Source: Agrypnia vestita (taxonomy: Eukaryota > Arthropoda > Insecta > Trichoptera > Phryganeidae). Taken from it: a DNA stretch of 64,000 nucleotides. Where the stretch lies: contig JADDOH010002002.1 in assembly GCA_016648135.1 (NCBI GenBank), positions 124,001 through 188,000 on the forward strand. Direction: 5' to 3'. The notes below the pieces were generated by a model, which worked only from the letters and a program-made list of their open reading frames with translations, did no database searches and was not told the DNA's origin. A program made the translations under genes and the position numbers. Shown in pieces: positions 33,741-45,876 of this stretch (positions are counted from its first letter, which is position 1; the number at the start of each line of letters is the position of its first letter).

Positions 33741-34922
33741 TGTTAACGCTTTTTTATCTCATTTATTGTAAAATGTTTTATTTTTACGAAGGGATCAATG
33801 ATTCGAAAAGTGTGGCAAAGTAGATAAGAAATACGATATTACGTATTGAATTTCTCTGGTAGCCTAGGTGACGGAACGGAAAATAGACACTTTGTGATCA
33901 CACTTCTTCTGACCTCGTTTTAAACACTCTAAAATATTCGTCGAAATTTCTTAAAAGAGAAATATTAAATACATTTTTATGGTCACTTATACAAATTATG
34001 CGTGTGCCGTAATATATACGGAACATTATGCTTTTTGTGAAGTTTGTTTACAAAATTTTGAATAATTTATGAAAATAATCTACGCATCTCTACCAATAAT
34101 GATAGGATATCATAAATTCGCGGCTAAATTATAATGTCTTTATTCGAGAAATATTTATTTTCATAATAAACTAAGAGATAAAGAGTTAAGTTATTCACGT
34201 TCATTGTTTACCTTAAAAGCAAAGATCGATTTCAGCCGTAATACAGCTTGCATATTTATACGGATGGATTCCGCGGGATGGGACGGGTGGGTGCTAAGTA
34301 GCTAAGTTACGATTAAATATTTCATAACATTTCTTTCCACCGTATACTGAGAGGTCCCACAAAAATATACGGATAGTTAATTACGTGATGAAATTATGAT
34401 AAAATTTTTGGGATAATTTTTTTTTTTGAGATCTAATTTTTGGGTGCTGCGGCGTGAAATATATATATATATATATTTTCTTTTTTATTTAAAAAATCCT
34501 TGTTTACAAATAAAGATACTTAATACTAATTTAACAATAAAACATAAGATAAAACATAAGATAAATTACACATTTTTTTTGTTTTCTTTAATTTGTGGAT
34601 TATGCCACTCTACTAGGCTACGCCTGTCACAGAGTGGCGTTATAGAACACAATTATAATATTTTTTCGAGTTCGTCAGTAGTATTTATTTTCATAAGGTA
34701 GTTATTATGTATCTACAGAGTATCAAGTGGAATGTTAGTGAAAGTTGAGTTAGTCATTTTTAGTTTTTTTAAATATCTTTATTAAGTTAATGATACATTT
34801 TTTTATCATTAGCTAATATTAAAAAAAACATTATATATATATATATATGTACACTTACTAAATAATTAAATAAATAATATTTATCTTCATACATTTTCCA
34901 TTGTTATGTGCCGTTTACATTC
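33741..34922. other. no gene seen; two short (TA)n tracts
   Basis: AT-rich. (AT)n runs at about 34459-34477 and 34831-34849. The 91-codon plus frame at 34426 matches nothing. Confidence 0.45.
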
Positions 34923-35450
34923 TTATTTGAAGATGTTGATTCTGCTTAGCTTCCTCACATCTTCTGGCAGGCCATTGTGCTAATTTATTCCCTTGTAGTA
35001 AATACAGTTTTGTGTGTTTGTCTTTTTTCTATTTGGAATACTTATTTTGTTTGTATTTCTTGTATTATGTCTATGTATCTCTGCGTTATATTTGATCTTA
35101 TTTTTAAAATATTTTGACATTTTGTCGTTTAATATTTTGTGAATGAATATCATTGTATTTAATTTTGATCCTTGTTTTATATTAATCCAATTTAAATCTG
35201 ATAACATCTTTTTAATTTTGGAATATCTATTTTTCTGTAAAATTATCCTCATCGCTCTATTCTGTTGAATTTGTAATTTTTTTATATCTCCTTCATTACA
35301 TAGCTACAAAATAGTGGGGCAATATTGAAAATGAGGAGCAAATATTGATTTATATATTGTTATCGCTGTTTCTTTAGTTAATTTTGGTCTTATTTTTCCT
35401 AAGAATGATACTTTCTTTGCAATTTTCTTCGTTATGTATTCATAATATGA
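34923..35450 (-). pseudogene. Jockey/Daphne-like LINE reverse-transcriptase 3' half
   Basis: Minus frames in order: YYEYITKKIAKKVSFLGKIR and TITIYKSIF-type AITIYKSIFAPHFQYC (35304-35450); then NRAMRIILQKNRYSKIKKML, SDLNWINIKQGSKLNTMIFI and EIHRHNTRNTNKISIP (34980-35280); then NGLPEDVRKLSRINIF and a stop at 34923-34925. This is the thumb and C-terminal region of a LINE reverse transcriptase. Two frame changes and a stop break it. The open sequence above 35450 in the first frame is not LINE-like. It lies in the opposite orientation to the related fragment at 33334. Confidence 0.75.
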
Positions 35451-35850
35451 TAATAAAAAATTGAGAATACTAACAGAAATCATCTTCACGATCAATGGAG
35501 GTAGAGTGCATCCACAAAACCTTGCAACATTGAGCATTATTGAAACATGTAACGTTACATGTGTGATGCTACCTGGCGACAGATTAGAGATTTATCTTCA
35601 TAAATTGGTTGGTATGTTTGCTAAAATATTATTGTCTCAACCCGCACTCCCAGGATTTTGATTTTAGAATTTAGCACACCCGATCGCTACCCGTAATTTC
35701 TAACGTGATTTTATTACTATATTTATAATTAATATGTGCAACAGATAAATAATATGTAATTGTACACTTATAAAATTATTTATGGAACTGCAACCTTTTT
35801 TAGATATGTGGAGGTGGATGAGCCCTCCGGTTTAGGATGAGTTGAAGCGG
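35451..35850. other. no gene seen
   Basis: Mixed-composition spacer. The 66-codon plus frame at 35461 matches nothing. Confidence 0.4.
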
Positions 35851-36364
35851 TGTTGATGATATAAAATCACGATGGTTTTACAGAATTTATTGAATTGCAA
35901 AAGAAAAAGTTATAAAGAATACAGTAGGTACAAATGTTACAAGTGAAAGCGTAACTTTCGAAGGTATAACGGCGAAGGCTTCCGCTATACGAGCCGTTCA
36001 CTGGGGAAGTGAGATAGTCTGCTCTGGAGACTATCGTTTTTATAGTGAATGTGAACAAAGAGATTGGGTTTGTTATGACTTCGTCTTTACTCGGCAGTGC
36101 GTGTTGTATATTTTATCTGGATCAGCAAGGTGAGTTTATTCGCTCTTCATGCCCTCTGCTATACGTCGCCTTTGTACTCGGTCATTGGTCCGGCTTACAT
36201 TGTCGCCTTGTTCCTTGTGCTCAGCGCTTTTGCCTCAACCTCTGTATCGAGAGTAACAGTCTGCTGTGCTCGATGTCAGCATATGTGGTACCTCATTACA
36301 CGTGTACATGTACGCGTCTTTGGCCACCACAGATATATGCTTCAAACATAATCAGTGTGTTACA
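35851..36364 (-). mobile_element. probable solo LTR (514 bp)
   Basis: On the minus strand it starts TGTAACACAC and ends ATCATCAACA, so it has TG...CA ends. A TATAAAAA box lies at 36037-36044 and an AATAAA signal at 35886-35891, in the right order and spacing for U3-R-U5. No target duplication is clear and no internal region is attached. The 116- and 84-codon plus frames that cross it (36045-36395, 36097-36351) are antisense to this LTR and match nothing, so I treat them as chance frames. Confidence 0.5.
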
Positions 36365-36770
36365 CGATGGCACTGTATGCACCACACCATATTAAATACG
36401 TCACGATTGCAATGAAATATTTTTTTTGTGTACGGCATTAATAATAAGTCGTAATTCAATAATTGAGAGGGTTAATTTTTCATGAAAAAATTCAATATTG
36501 GTGACTCCGGAATGTGTGCAATGAACGCCGGAAATTTTTTTATTTTATAAAATGTGGTTTGCCGCCAAGCGGTACGATAAATATAGGAATCGGTTAAAAA
36601 TGTACGCGAAATCATACAAATTCAATTATTTACATAAATAAATTAAAGCTACCATTACCATAAATGTGAGAATTCAAAATATTTCTGGACTTTTGGTAAT
36701 ATTTTTAAAATAAACCTGGAATAATTACTAAATACGAGCATTTAATATAACTAATAGATCAATACATTAT
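36365..36770. other. no gene seen
   Basis: AT-rich spacer. Confidence 0.45.
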
Positions 36771-37095
36771 AGATGTCTCACAGGTACGAAATTATATTTT
36801 TATGGGAAAGTAGGTATGGAAGTCTTTGGGTGTTCATAGGGCTTACGACTTATCGTACGGCATGCTTAAGTGATCACTCTACACAATATAACGTTCACCA
36901 TTTCCACCCATGCTAGAATACCATGTCTATTAAATTTTTGGAAGTTGTATTTATTTAAATTATACGACATGTTCCGTATATGTGTTGCAATGATCCTTAG
37001 CGCTACCGGCATCCAAAATTTTTTCATTCCCCTTAAATGACCACAGATGTCACTAATGCCATATCTATTTTATGATTTTTTTTAAATTTTTAGCT
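36771..37095 (+). repeat. dispersed repeat family D
   Basis: Reads AGATGTCTCACAGGTACGAA, TATGGGAAAGTAGGTATGGA, GGGCTTACGA, TTAAGTGATCAC, ACCATTTCCACCCATG and, further on, CACAGATGTCACTAATG. Same order as 39088-39460. The copy at 43850-44325 is inverted and has both ends (AGATGTCTCACA and its complement). Confidence 0.7.
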
Positions 37096-37267
37096 ATATC
37101 CTTTATATGTGTAATGAGATTCTTCCGAATTATTATCATTACACTAGAATACTCCTGAAATATCATTTCAATTTTTTTTTAAATCATTTTGACCATATGC
37201 GTTTATAATATTTAAAGCATTAACTTTGTTAATGATTTATATATTAAAAATATTATTCCTTTTAATC

Positions 37268-37466
37268 AGTATTTTCTTTCAGAATATTTTGAGTTTGTCC
37301 AAATTTTTCAGAACAGTACTGGATTTTTGTCACAGGAACATCATTAATCAATCAATATATTAGAGACATCTATAATATATTAATTGATTAATGATGTCTC
37401 TGTGACCAAAATCCACTATATACCTACTGTTCTGAAAAATTTGGACAAACTCAAAATATTCTATAA
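37268..37466. repeat. 200-bp palindrome made of family D end sequence
   Basis: The left arm (CAGAATATTTTGAGTTTGTCC to TTGTCACAGGAACATCATTA) and right arm are near-perfect inverted repeats of about 95 bp around ATATATTAGAGACATCTATA. The same sequence forms one end of the family D copies at 39.4 and 43.85 kb, so this is a head-to-head pair of ends without the body. The 60-codon minus frame here is a by-product. Confidence 0.75.
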
Positions 37467-38190
37467 CTAATAGTTTGAGCTGTCGCACTGCAATAATGAT
37501 GTATGTGTATTCCCCAACACTACCGATATTACACTCTCTCACTTAAGTGCCTTAGCTCGTGGTGGATGATAGTATATCAGATGGAAGAAGAAGGATGGTG
37601 GAACAAATATAACAAATTACTTTCTTTTGCTTTTGTAAAATGATTGTATGCCATATTGTACTCGTACTAATCGACAGTAGAAATTGTGGGTACAGTGTTT
37701 ATCGATACAATGTATTCTAATGGATAAGTATTTTACGTAACTAAAGGCTCAGCTCGTTACTAGGACTGACTCACTTTTCTTCGTCTTCATCTTATTGTCA
37801 ATTAGAGTAATGGTGATCAAGAAGCTGCGGATGATCTGTCGCTACCTATTTCGGTTCCATGTATATATGTATGTATTTCTGTATGTTCCATGTATGTATT
37901 TCTAGGAATGGATTCAAGCATGAAGGTCGGTCTATGGTGCTTGATACCTACCACAAGGTCTTTTTTTTACTCTCTCTTGGACAGCAAAGTTCCTATGTCT
38001 AGTTATATGGTCTAAACATCCAAGGTTTGGCATCGTATGGTTGAAAATGGACGCTGATCTGTGTTGAGGCATTAGCATCAGTCTATTTTCCCTCGTTCCA
38101 CACTCCTATTCTCCCAGATTACAATGAATATTTCATGTTTTCGATTAAATTAATGAATGGCAGAGAAATAGAAGAATATGAAAGAAACGA
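37467..38190. other. no gene seen
   Basis: Includes an imperfect duplication of TTCCATGTAT.TATGTATTTCT (37855-37905). Nothing else recognisable. Confidence 0.4.
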
Positions 38191-38300
38191 CAGTATATCT
38201 ATGTGTACATGGGTCTCCGAAAGCACTGCCTTGCCGACGTTTCGATACCCCGTAACATGTTCTTAACATAATTAGAGTGAGACAAACAATGTGTCCGTTT
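38191..38300 (-). repeat. degenerate Penelope-like repeat fragment
   Basis: GCCGACGTTTCGATACCCCG at 38233-38252 matches the cassette boundary of the 21.8-kb repeat; the CTGATGA half is gone. Confidence 0.4.
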
Positions 38301-38449
38301 ATCCAAAATACTTGGGTTTCATTCGTATTCGCCCCATACATATTATTCACACATCCTAAAAGATGAATTCTTATGTAAAGCTTTATTGAAATCATATATT
38401 AAAACTGCAGGATTTATCGTGTCCACCAAATTCGATACAATCCATATAT

Positions 38450-38965
38450 TGTCACGTGTCGTGGCCGTGAGAGGAATTAATGAAAACGCTGGAATTTAAT
38501 ACAGGATTTATTCATTATTGATTAATTACAATAAACGTACAAAGTCACTTAACACTATTTGACTTAACGTTATTATTTAAATTAAACTATTTCGTAAATT
38601 TATCACTCTTAAATAGACACTTTATAATCGCTTTAATATTTTATTAACTATTCACCAGAACATTCCATCCAATTTCCGCACGTATTATTTCGCTTCAAGC
38701 TTCGCTGTCAAGCGCGCCGAAAAACAACTCCGTTACTCCCGTGTGCAGTCCTATTTATATCGGCTATTGCTGATATCGAAACCTCCAGTCACTTCCAGAA
38801 TTTACGAGAACTTTCTCGTGGCTTCCAGGCTTTTGTAGATGTTTCTCGATGCTTCCCGTAAGCCGTAGATTACGCTAGGCCGTTCTGGAATCTTCGATAG
38901 TATTGTGATCATGTCAAACAACTGTCACTTGACATGAGTGCGTGATTTTTTTTAGCCTCGTTACA
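38450..38965 (-). mobile_element. solo LTR with heat-shock elements (family L, copy 1)
   Basis: Minus-sense LTR of 516 bp, TGTAACGAGGC...CACGTGACA. TATAAATA lies at 38752-38759 and AATAAA at 38507-38512. The presumed U3 (38760-38965) carries TTCTGGAATCTTC (38883-38895), three perfect heat-shock pentamers, and a five-pentamer array with one mismatch (38793-38815). Flanking 4-mers are ATAT and GTAT, nearly a target duplication of the kind made by gypsy-type elements. No internal coding region adjoins. Copy 2 is at 61316-61850. Confidence 0.8.
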
Positions 38966-39087
38966 GTATTATAAAGACATATATAAACAAGCTTTTTATG
39001 GAAAATACTTTGAAATCTCATGATGTCGGAACTCCATAATTGGTAGTATTTCCTTTTAAATATAAAAAATGTTAATGTATATTATAG

Positions 39088-39460
39088 ATATCTCCCAGAG
39101 ACGAAACTGTATTATTATGGGAAAGTAGGTATAGAAGTCATTTGGGTGTACATAGGACTTATGACCTATCTTTATGGTTGGCTTAAGTGATCACTTTACA
39201 CAATTGTAACATTCGCCATTTCCACCCATGATAGAATATACCATGCTTATTCCTTTTTTGGAAGTTGTATATATATTTTCAAATTGCGTGTAAAGCTTTC
39301 ACATATGAGTTGTAAGCGCCTTTCCATGCGGCCTGTACAAAGCCATTTTCATTCCCCTAAATCCCCACAGATGTCGCTAATGACATAAATCCAGCACTGT
39401 TCTGAAAGATTTGAACAAACTCAAAATATTCTGAATAAAAAATGTTAATCGATTTGTCAT
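39088..39460 (+). repeat. dispersed repeat family D, with its right end
   Basis: From AGATATCTCCCAGAGACGAA through GGCTTAAGTGATCACTTTAC and CCATTTCCACCCATG to CACAGATGTCGCTAATGACA, ending TGTTCTGAAAGATTTGAACA then AACTCAAAATATTCTGA. Confidence 0.7.
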
Positions 39461-40560
39461 ATATTAATTATTATCATTGAATACATTATATTAATATTAA
39501 AACAAAGACACAGACTACTTTGAAACTACTAGTATAGTAAAGGAATGTTCACATTAATGCTTTAATAAAACATCTATGAAAAGTAGATTTAAATAGCGGT
39601 AAGGCGCTTTAGGTTCATAAAGTAGTAGAACCAGACCAAACAAACTAGTTTGATGTTAAGATTAAATTTAAAGCACCTCAATTTATAATATTCCTAATAA
39701 ATATACAATTATTATGAAGTACTGTTGTTTTCAATGGACGCCATAAAACATTAAAATAAACGACTCGACATTTTAGAACGGGGCTGTAACTTGTAGTAAA
39801 GCCATCCAAATGGTGGATACCGGTTTTCGTGAATGCCAACAAATAATAAAAGTTTATGAATCAGAATAATTTTATAGTATCATTCTTTTAGATTACCTAT
39901 CAAAAATATGAAATGCACGTCATTTGGATATTAAAAACAAGAGGAAAATTATATTAAAACAGACAATCGAGCTATTAATAAATGTGATACATTTAAACGA
40001 AAAACATAAGTTTTTACGATTAACGTTGGATGTCTGATTGATTTTTTGATAGGAGATACAACATCTTATTATTCTCAAGAGAATTTTAGTAGTTGGAATA
40101 AAAGAAAAAAGTGAAAGATTTGTCTAAATGAAATCCTAGAATCCTAGAATGCATAGAAATCCTAGAATCTATAGCAAACGTGGTTAAATAAATAAATAAA
40201 TTATACTTTATTCCAGTATGTGGGAAGGTTTGTGCAGTTCCACATATCCCATATAAGAATACATACATAAAATTATCATACATGCGATAGACAGAAATAT
40301 AAGACGATTTAAATATATCAACATAAATTGTCACATGCAGTACATAAGAGGTAAGATATAACAAAAAATAAGGTTAAGGCTTTGGACTTACGTATATTAA
40401 TTTTATAAAAAAACAAACAGAGTTCATGAAGCAAGACAGGGAGGAAGAGAAAGACAACTGGAGCTAAACAAGAACCCATAGTTTAAATAAACATCTGACG
40501 GAAGCAGTCAAATACGCACTAATAAATCAGGATAAATGAAGAGTATTCTAGCAACAAAGA
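39461..40560. other. no gene seen
   Basis: AT-rich. A short AAATAAATAAATTATACTTT piece (40187-40206) may be a LINE tail. The 92-codon minus frame (40086-40364) matches nothing. Confidence 0.4.
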
Positions 40561-41228
40561 AAATATTTTTAGTGAAGTGGGACCAAGGTGACATCTAGCG
40601 ACGACAGTGATGCACCACTTCGTAAAAATCTAATGAGATCACAGCGGCACGCCCAGCGCGCCGCAGAGTGAAAATGCGTGGGCGCTCCTCCCGGGCCGGC
40701 TACTTATCTACCAAGTTCCACCAGCGCCAATCTTATTTCTTTGCTTTCCGCCTCACGTTGTAGCTTATAATTATCAAAATACATTCTTTATGTTTCAATG
40801 TTCTCCACCAACACTATCAGTTGACGCAAATAACAATAAGGTATAGTATATTATATATGTTTCATTTTTAAATAAATAGATGATCTTATTTTCAGTCTCG
40901 AACAAAAGTGTACCGGGGAATGTCTTTTACACCTGCATTAAAAAAAGCCATTCAAATAATTTAAAATATGTACTTTTATAATTACCAATTAATAAAGTAA
41001 TAATAATTCAATCACCACCTTGTAAAAAAGCACAATTTTTACCACAATTTTATGCTCCCAGTGTGGTGTAACCCCTTAAAGAAAATTAATGAAGCCTAAA
41101 GCAAATAATCTCATTGTTGCGAAATAAACTATCCCTTAGCATATATGGTATTACAGTCTCCAATATTACGTATGATTCCTTAACAAATAATTCTCCAACA
41201 TTTCATTTTTGAACAACTGACATTTTAT
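40561..41228. other. GC-rich patch then AT-rich DNA, no gene seen
   Basis: 40580-40760 is GC-rich (GGCACGCCCAGCGCGCCGC, CTCCCGGGCCGGCTAC) and shares no repeat that I can see. It could be host regulatory DNA. The rest is AT-rich. Confidence 0.3.
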
Positions 41229-41627
41229 TATATTTATTTATTTATTTATTTATTAACGCCCTATAGGGCTTTTACAATAGATAGGTTAAGTGTACATTAA
41301 CAGAATTTAAGAGATTATATAGTTTAAAGAAAAAATTAATAACATGTAAATATAATAATGACATAAAGTGGAAAGAAAATTCTTAAAATACGGATACAAA
41401 TATATAAAGAAAAATATAATATAAAGTAAAAAGTAAGTATATAAAAAGCAGAAACTTAAGAAAAACATAATATAATAGAAATTTAAAAACCAAAAAAGTA
41501 ATAATGTAGAGTGAAAAGATATAGCACAAGCTTTGAAAGTCATGTTATAATAAAAAATATACCTACAAATACAACTCAATTATATAAGTCCAATTCGACA
41601 AATACTAGTAATCTTTCAATACGCCTT
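41229..41627 (-). repeat. LINE 3' UTR and tail, copy 1
   Basis: Nearly colinear with 62424-62794 over about 370-400 bp; both end on the minus strand with TGTAAAAGCCC...GGCGTTAATAAATAAA. Both also share an abrupt left limit (minus sense) at AAGG.GTATTGAAAGAT. The 90-codon minus frame here lies in the UTR and is not a gene; its hydrophobic look comes from AT-richness. Confidence 0.7.
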
Positions 41628-42473
41628 TTAATATATGTTTGAATAATATACAGTTATTGGCAAAGGCGTCCAGTTGCTCGTATCTGCAATGCAAATGCAA
41701 ATAAAATTTACGTATCCAAATTGATATCATCAACATTTCTAACGGTTTTTATTTTGGTTGTATTTCTAAGGGTGTTTATTTTGGTTCATATATTTGGTTA
41801 GGTCCCAGAGAATGGAACAGATGGTAATCAGTTGGGGGCGATGCGATGTCTGGAGAATACGACAGAGGAGACAGGACCTCCCGGTCTAACTACCGGATTT
41901 TTTCTTAGATTGATCTTGCGGAATGCGGTCAAGCGTTATCTTGCTGCAGTATTACTATTTGTATTGTGGTTTCAAAGTTTAGTACTAGTACAAGCGCTCA
42001 AAATTAATTTCTCTTGTGAGGACTTATTTCAGTAAAACGACTTGAAAATGGACCGTTTACTCGAAATCACCACACAACTACGGAGTATGACCTCGAAATC
42101 CTGAACGTTTTTTGATCCTGCAAGCCTGGGATTTAAAAACCTTAATCCCGAGATCTTCGAGATCAATAAAAAAAAAATTCAAAAGATAATAGCGGCCCGT
42201 GCGTTCCATATTTGCCAAATTTACTAGCACGCTATGTGCCGGTTTGGCCGCGCTCTGTTTCACTCATAGACGGGCGTGGGGGGATAAAAAAAATGTTTTT
42301 TGATAGGAGCGCTTCGCTTATCCATCATCGCTCCTCGGAGACAATAACATCTAACATAAATCTAGCGACAAAACTTTGTTCCATTGAAAATCAAAGTTCT
42401 TTGCACCATATAGATTCAGATTGACATTTACAACAGAGCTAGTCCACAATACTTTACATGTACATTCCAGCTT
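41628..42473. other. no gene seen; mixed patch at 42.1-42.35 kb
   Basis: Open frames of 60-70 codons overlap on both strands at 41832-42424 without any recognisable motif. Confidence 0.35.
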
Positions 42474-42906
42474 TAATTATGAGTCGAAAATGTTCAAACA
42501 TGACCTAATGTCAATAGTTGTGGAGTTATGCAATATCAAATTTTGCATTTTTTTTAATATTCGTGACTTATTTTTTACAAGACGTTTTGACAAAACAAAA
42601 TTACATAAAAACAAAATATCGACTACGAAAATTTAATTTGTTTCAATACAAGTTAAATAAAATAATAAAAAAACCTGCAGAAATTCCGATTGGATTTTTT
42701 CAATAAGAATTAGAAGGTTTTTATTATCTTATTTTACTTGTATTAAAGCCAATGAATTTTTCATTTGAAGTTACTGTAATGATAGTCTAACGTTTTATAA
42801 AAAATAAGTCAAAGATATTTTTAAAAAACACAAACTTTGATATTGCACATCTCCATAACTATTTATCGTGGTTGTTTGAACATTTTCGACTCATAATTAA
42901 AGAAGG
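42474..42906. repeat. foldback element of repeat family G
   Basis: The left arm (42474-42600, TTATGAGTCGAAAATGTTCA then AAACATGACC) and right arm (about 42780-42906) are inverted repeats, with AATAAGTCA...TTTTTAAA and AATATCAAA blocks shared. The part at 42674-42900 also matches 6061-6253. Confidence 0.6.
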
Positions 42907-43344
42907 AATCTAACTGTAAAGTAGTGGACTAGCACTGTTATATCTTGCGTAATGCACAAAATAGTAAGTAGAAATAGAAAAAAGCATGAAAAAAGTTGAA
43001 GCAATGATAGTAAAGGAAACAGATTTTTCTAGAGCTATCGGAAAATAGATGATTTTTTTTTATTCAACGTCAAAGGTGTTATGTATTTTTTTTATTTATA
43101 AGTCTGTAACTTCACTGAATATATTAAGAGATAGAATAGTATTTGTCAGTTGTTTTTACAATTGTGTCATTAGTGTATATCTTTTTACATTAGTGTATAT
43201 CTCACTAATATTAAGCTTCTCATCTCGATACAAGTAAGATGAGAACAAGTAAGAAATTTTTGTCATTTTAATTTTTCGAATAGAAAAGAAATTAAAAAAA
43301 CTATTCCAAAATAATACAACTCACAAATATCTACGAAAGAGGAT
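42907..43344. other. no gene seen
   Basis: AT-rich; a short direct repeat of TTAGTGTATATCT (about 43168-43202). Confidence 0.4.
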
Positions 43345-43560
43345 TATTATACTATCTATTATTGTATAATTTTGGATTTTTCGAAATTTACATACAAATG
43401 AGAAAGGAGCCCGACGCGTAGAAAAGGTGCGAACCCTATTTCACCTAGTCCGAGCCATGGGTCCGATCAGTCGGCTAAATATTGATAGAATATCAAATTG
43501 GAAACAATACAAAAGAGAAAGGGAGTACAATGAAAACTTGAGTTTTATGGGTGAGTTTTT
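43345..43560 (+). mobile_element. ACTCCCTTTCT-type repeat, 3' half
   Basis: Matches the end of 52651-52974 (TATAATTTTGGATTTTT, then GAGCCCGACGCGT, then GAGAAAGGGAGTACAATGAA, then TTTATGGGTGAGTTTTT). The 5' half is missing. Confidence 0.55.
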
Positions 43561-43849
43561 ATATTTATTTAATTTGCATTCGAACTTTTTCTACAAATGG
43601 CAAATCGATTAAAGTTCAAACTGTCATTTGATCTTTATTACTAATTGTTTACTTATTTATTTTTTGATTATAGCTTAGCTTTATTAGTCTTTATTCAGGC
43701 GGAATCGGTAGGAATAATGGGCGTAGTAATATTGACAAACCGGTAGCAATTTTACGATTGGCAATAAAACAAGTGGAAAAAAATCTAACATGGACATAAC
43801 GTAATTAAACGACGTAAAAAATGAAGAGATTATAATATTCAGAATACTT

Positions 43850-44325
43850 TTGAGTGTGTCCAAAATTTTCAGAACAGAACTGGATTTTTGTTACAGGGAT
43901 ATATCATTAATCAATGTATATGCAGATGTCTCACATAGATGAAACTGTATTTTATTTTTTTGGCGTATCGTAGTGGAATGTTAGTAATTCGGATGAACTT
44001 TCATTCACACAGATAAAGTATATTGCTTAAAAAACTCCAAAAATCTCTCAGGATTTACATGTCTCATTAGCGACATCTGTGGTCATTCAAAGGGAATGAA
44101 AAGCTTTGGCGCTAGCCGCGTGGAGAATCGTTAGAACTCACATGTGAAATGTGGTGCACAGATATGGTATTCTATCATGGGTGGAAATGGCAAACGTTGT
44201 ATATGTGTAAAGTGATCACGATAGGTCCTAAGCCCTATGTACACCCAAAAGACTTCTATACCTACTTTCCCATAAAATACAGTTTCGTCTCTGTGAGACA
44301 TCTAATATATACATTGATAGATTAT
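43850..44325 (-). mobile_element. dispersed repeat family D, most complete copy
   Basis: The left edge has the CAGAATACTTTTGAGTGTGTCC sequence (compare 37268). Then AGATGTCTCACATAGATGAA and, at the far end, the inverse (CGTCTCTGTGAGACATCT) mark inverted repeats of about 30 bp around a body of about 350 bp. This suggests a small DNA transposon. The 65-codon plus frame at 44149 lies in the body and is not protein-like. Confidence 0.6.
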
Positions 44326-44432
44326 AATATATTTGAATGTGGCTAGCTCCTGGCCTGATGCGGAATGATTCGAGATTCTAATTTAATCAGCCGCCCTCGA
44401 ATCCGGGATGGGCGCGACATTTTTGGAATTCC

Positions 44433-44509
44433 TTCTGGAACCTTCTAGAACATACTTGATATCTGTCCCAAACAATAGGTGGGATAAAAACGCGATCCCC
44501 TTTTATAAG
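44433..44509 (+). promoter_or_regulatory. four-unit heat-shock element plus TATA box
   Basis: TTCTGGAACCTTCTAGAA at 44433-44450 is four perfect alternating TTC/GAA pentamers, followed 54 bp later by TATAAG (44504-44509). No coding region follows. CAG/GTATAG at about 44544 could be a splice donor. It is not an obvious copy of the 23.37-kb site apart from these motifs. Confidence 0.6.
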
Positions 44510-45120
44510 CCGCTTGTACGCCGTTTGTGTTTGAACCAAATAGCAGGTATAGAGAAAAATTGGGGCATTGTATGTAGCTGAGCTTATTTGTGAAACAATT
44601 TAATTTGATTCAAATCACACGTTTGATTTTAATTTGATTCAAATCACGTGTCTGCTTTTAGATTGAGATGTAAATGCCAGTGTAATCTTATGCCATCAGA
44701 TTGGGTTAAAGTCTAAATTTTATGGCGTCAAAGCTTTTAATGTAATGTGTACTCACAAGCACATAAATACCTATTATAATATATTTATTTATTTCCGTGA
44801 TGACATTACAAAATAAAGAACTTTGGCGGATGCTGTCAGTTCGATAAAAATTTTCACTTTAGTAAAGTAAACTGGGTTAATATATTAATTTTGTTTCCAT
44901 GACATTTGGGATTGTCATAGAAACAAAAAAACAACGCAATTTTTATCTTCAGATTAAAAAAAATTAAAAATAAACAAAATCCACAAAGTTCAGAAAAGGT
45001 GAACAAAGTGAATTCGAAGTGCGTTCGTATAAAGTGAGTGTATATTATTAAATTTATATATAAATTTATTCCGTGAATTTTAAATACACTCTTATATTTA
45101 TAGTTACTATTATAATATAA
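44510..45120. other. no gene seen
   Basis: Contains a direct repeat of TTTGATTCAAATCACGTGT-like sequence (about 44606-44652) and a hairpin GTTTCCATGAC/GTCATAGAAAC (about 44897-44926). Confidence 0.4.
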
Positions 45121-45129
45121 TTAACAAGA

Positions 45130-45205
45130 ACATACCTTATATAAACCACTAATTGGTAGAAATACCAACATGTTTCGGAGCCAGTGGTTCCTTTATTAGA
45201 ATAAA
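45130..45205 (-). repeat. degenerate hairpin cassette
   Basis: Minus strand at 45172-45199: CTAATAA, A, stem GGAACC/GGCTCC (one mismatch), then GAAAC. It is flanked by AAACCACT. Confidence 0.5.
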
Positions 45206-45870
45206 ATGTATACTAAAAATTAAGAATAGAAGTAAACATTAACAAAATAAACATACATATATATATATATATCTATATGAAAGAAATAACTAAGTACTAA
45301 TATGAAAGTAAATTTAATGGTTTAACTATTTGCAGAAAGGTCTTAGATATTTTTTTATAAAATTAAGTTTACTGTAAAGACTTTTTCTAATTTCGTAAAT
45401 TTTTAATTCATCCTACTGTATTCCTATATTATTTTAATGTGAAATTTGTAAACCCTTATTTATATCAAAAGAATGATTTCTTTTAAAAAATTATTAGAAA
45501 ATTAGGAATATTTGTTGGTATTTAAACACTTTAACTTGTATTTATTGAAGAAACTATTAAAACAATTTAATAATAATTTCCGTTCGTCCATGTAGCATCA
45601 AAACGTAAGAGAAACTTATTATTTTTACAGTTGTTCGTGTCGCATGGCAACATTAAATTTGCTGTCAAATCACGTGAAATTGTGCAGTTATAGCGTCTAA
45701 AGGTAAATTATTATGCTTTGTATTTTATATTATAAATATGTTAGAAATGACGTATTTAATAATATTAATTATTGAATAATTTATGACATCGTGTGGGTTA
45801 ATTTTGTAATATTTTATTCCAGAGCATAGAGGGGTGTGTAAATAAAATAATATCATCATCACCATCACTC
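45206..45870. other. no gene seen
   Basis: AT-rich, with a (TA)n tract near 45256-45272 and a mixed patch at 45585-45710. Confidence 0.4.
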
Positions 45871-45876
45871 TCGGCA

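Noticed and set aside
36045..36395. 116-codon plus frame with many Cys residues
   Set aside because: It lies antisense across a probable solo LTR with TATA and AATAAA signals on the other strand; a second plus frame overlaps it; no motif.
38232..38290. a further complete hairpin cassette
   Set aside because: The GAAACG boundary is there, but the CTGATGA half is not, and the stem is weak.
41307..41579. 90-codon hydrophobic minus frame (and a similar one at 62433)
   Set aside because: Both lie in the AT-rich 3' UTR of a LINE; F, Y and L richness comes from base composition, not membrane segments.
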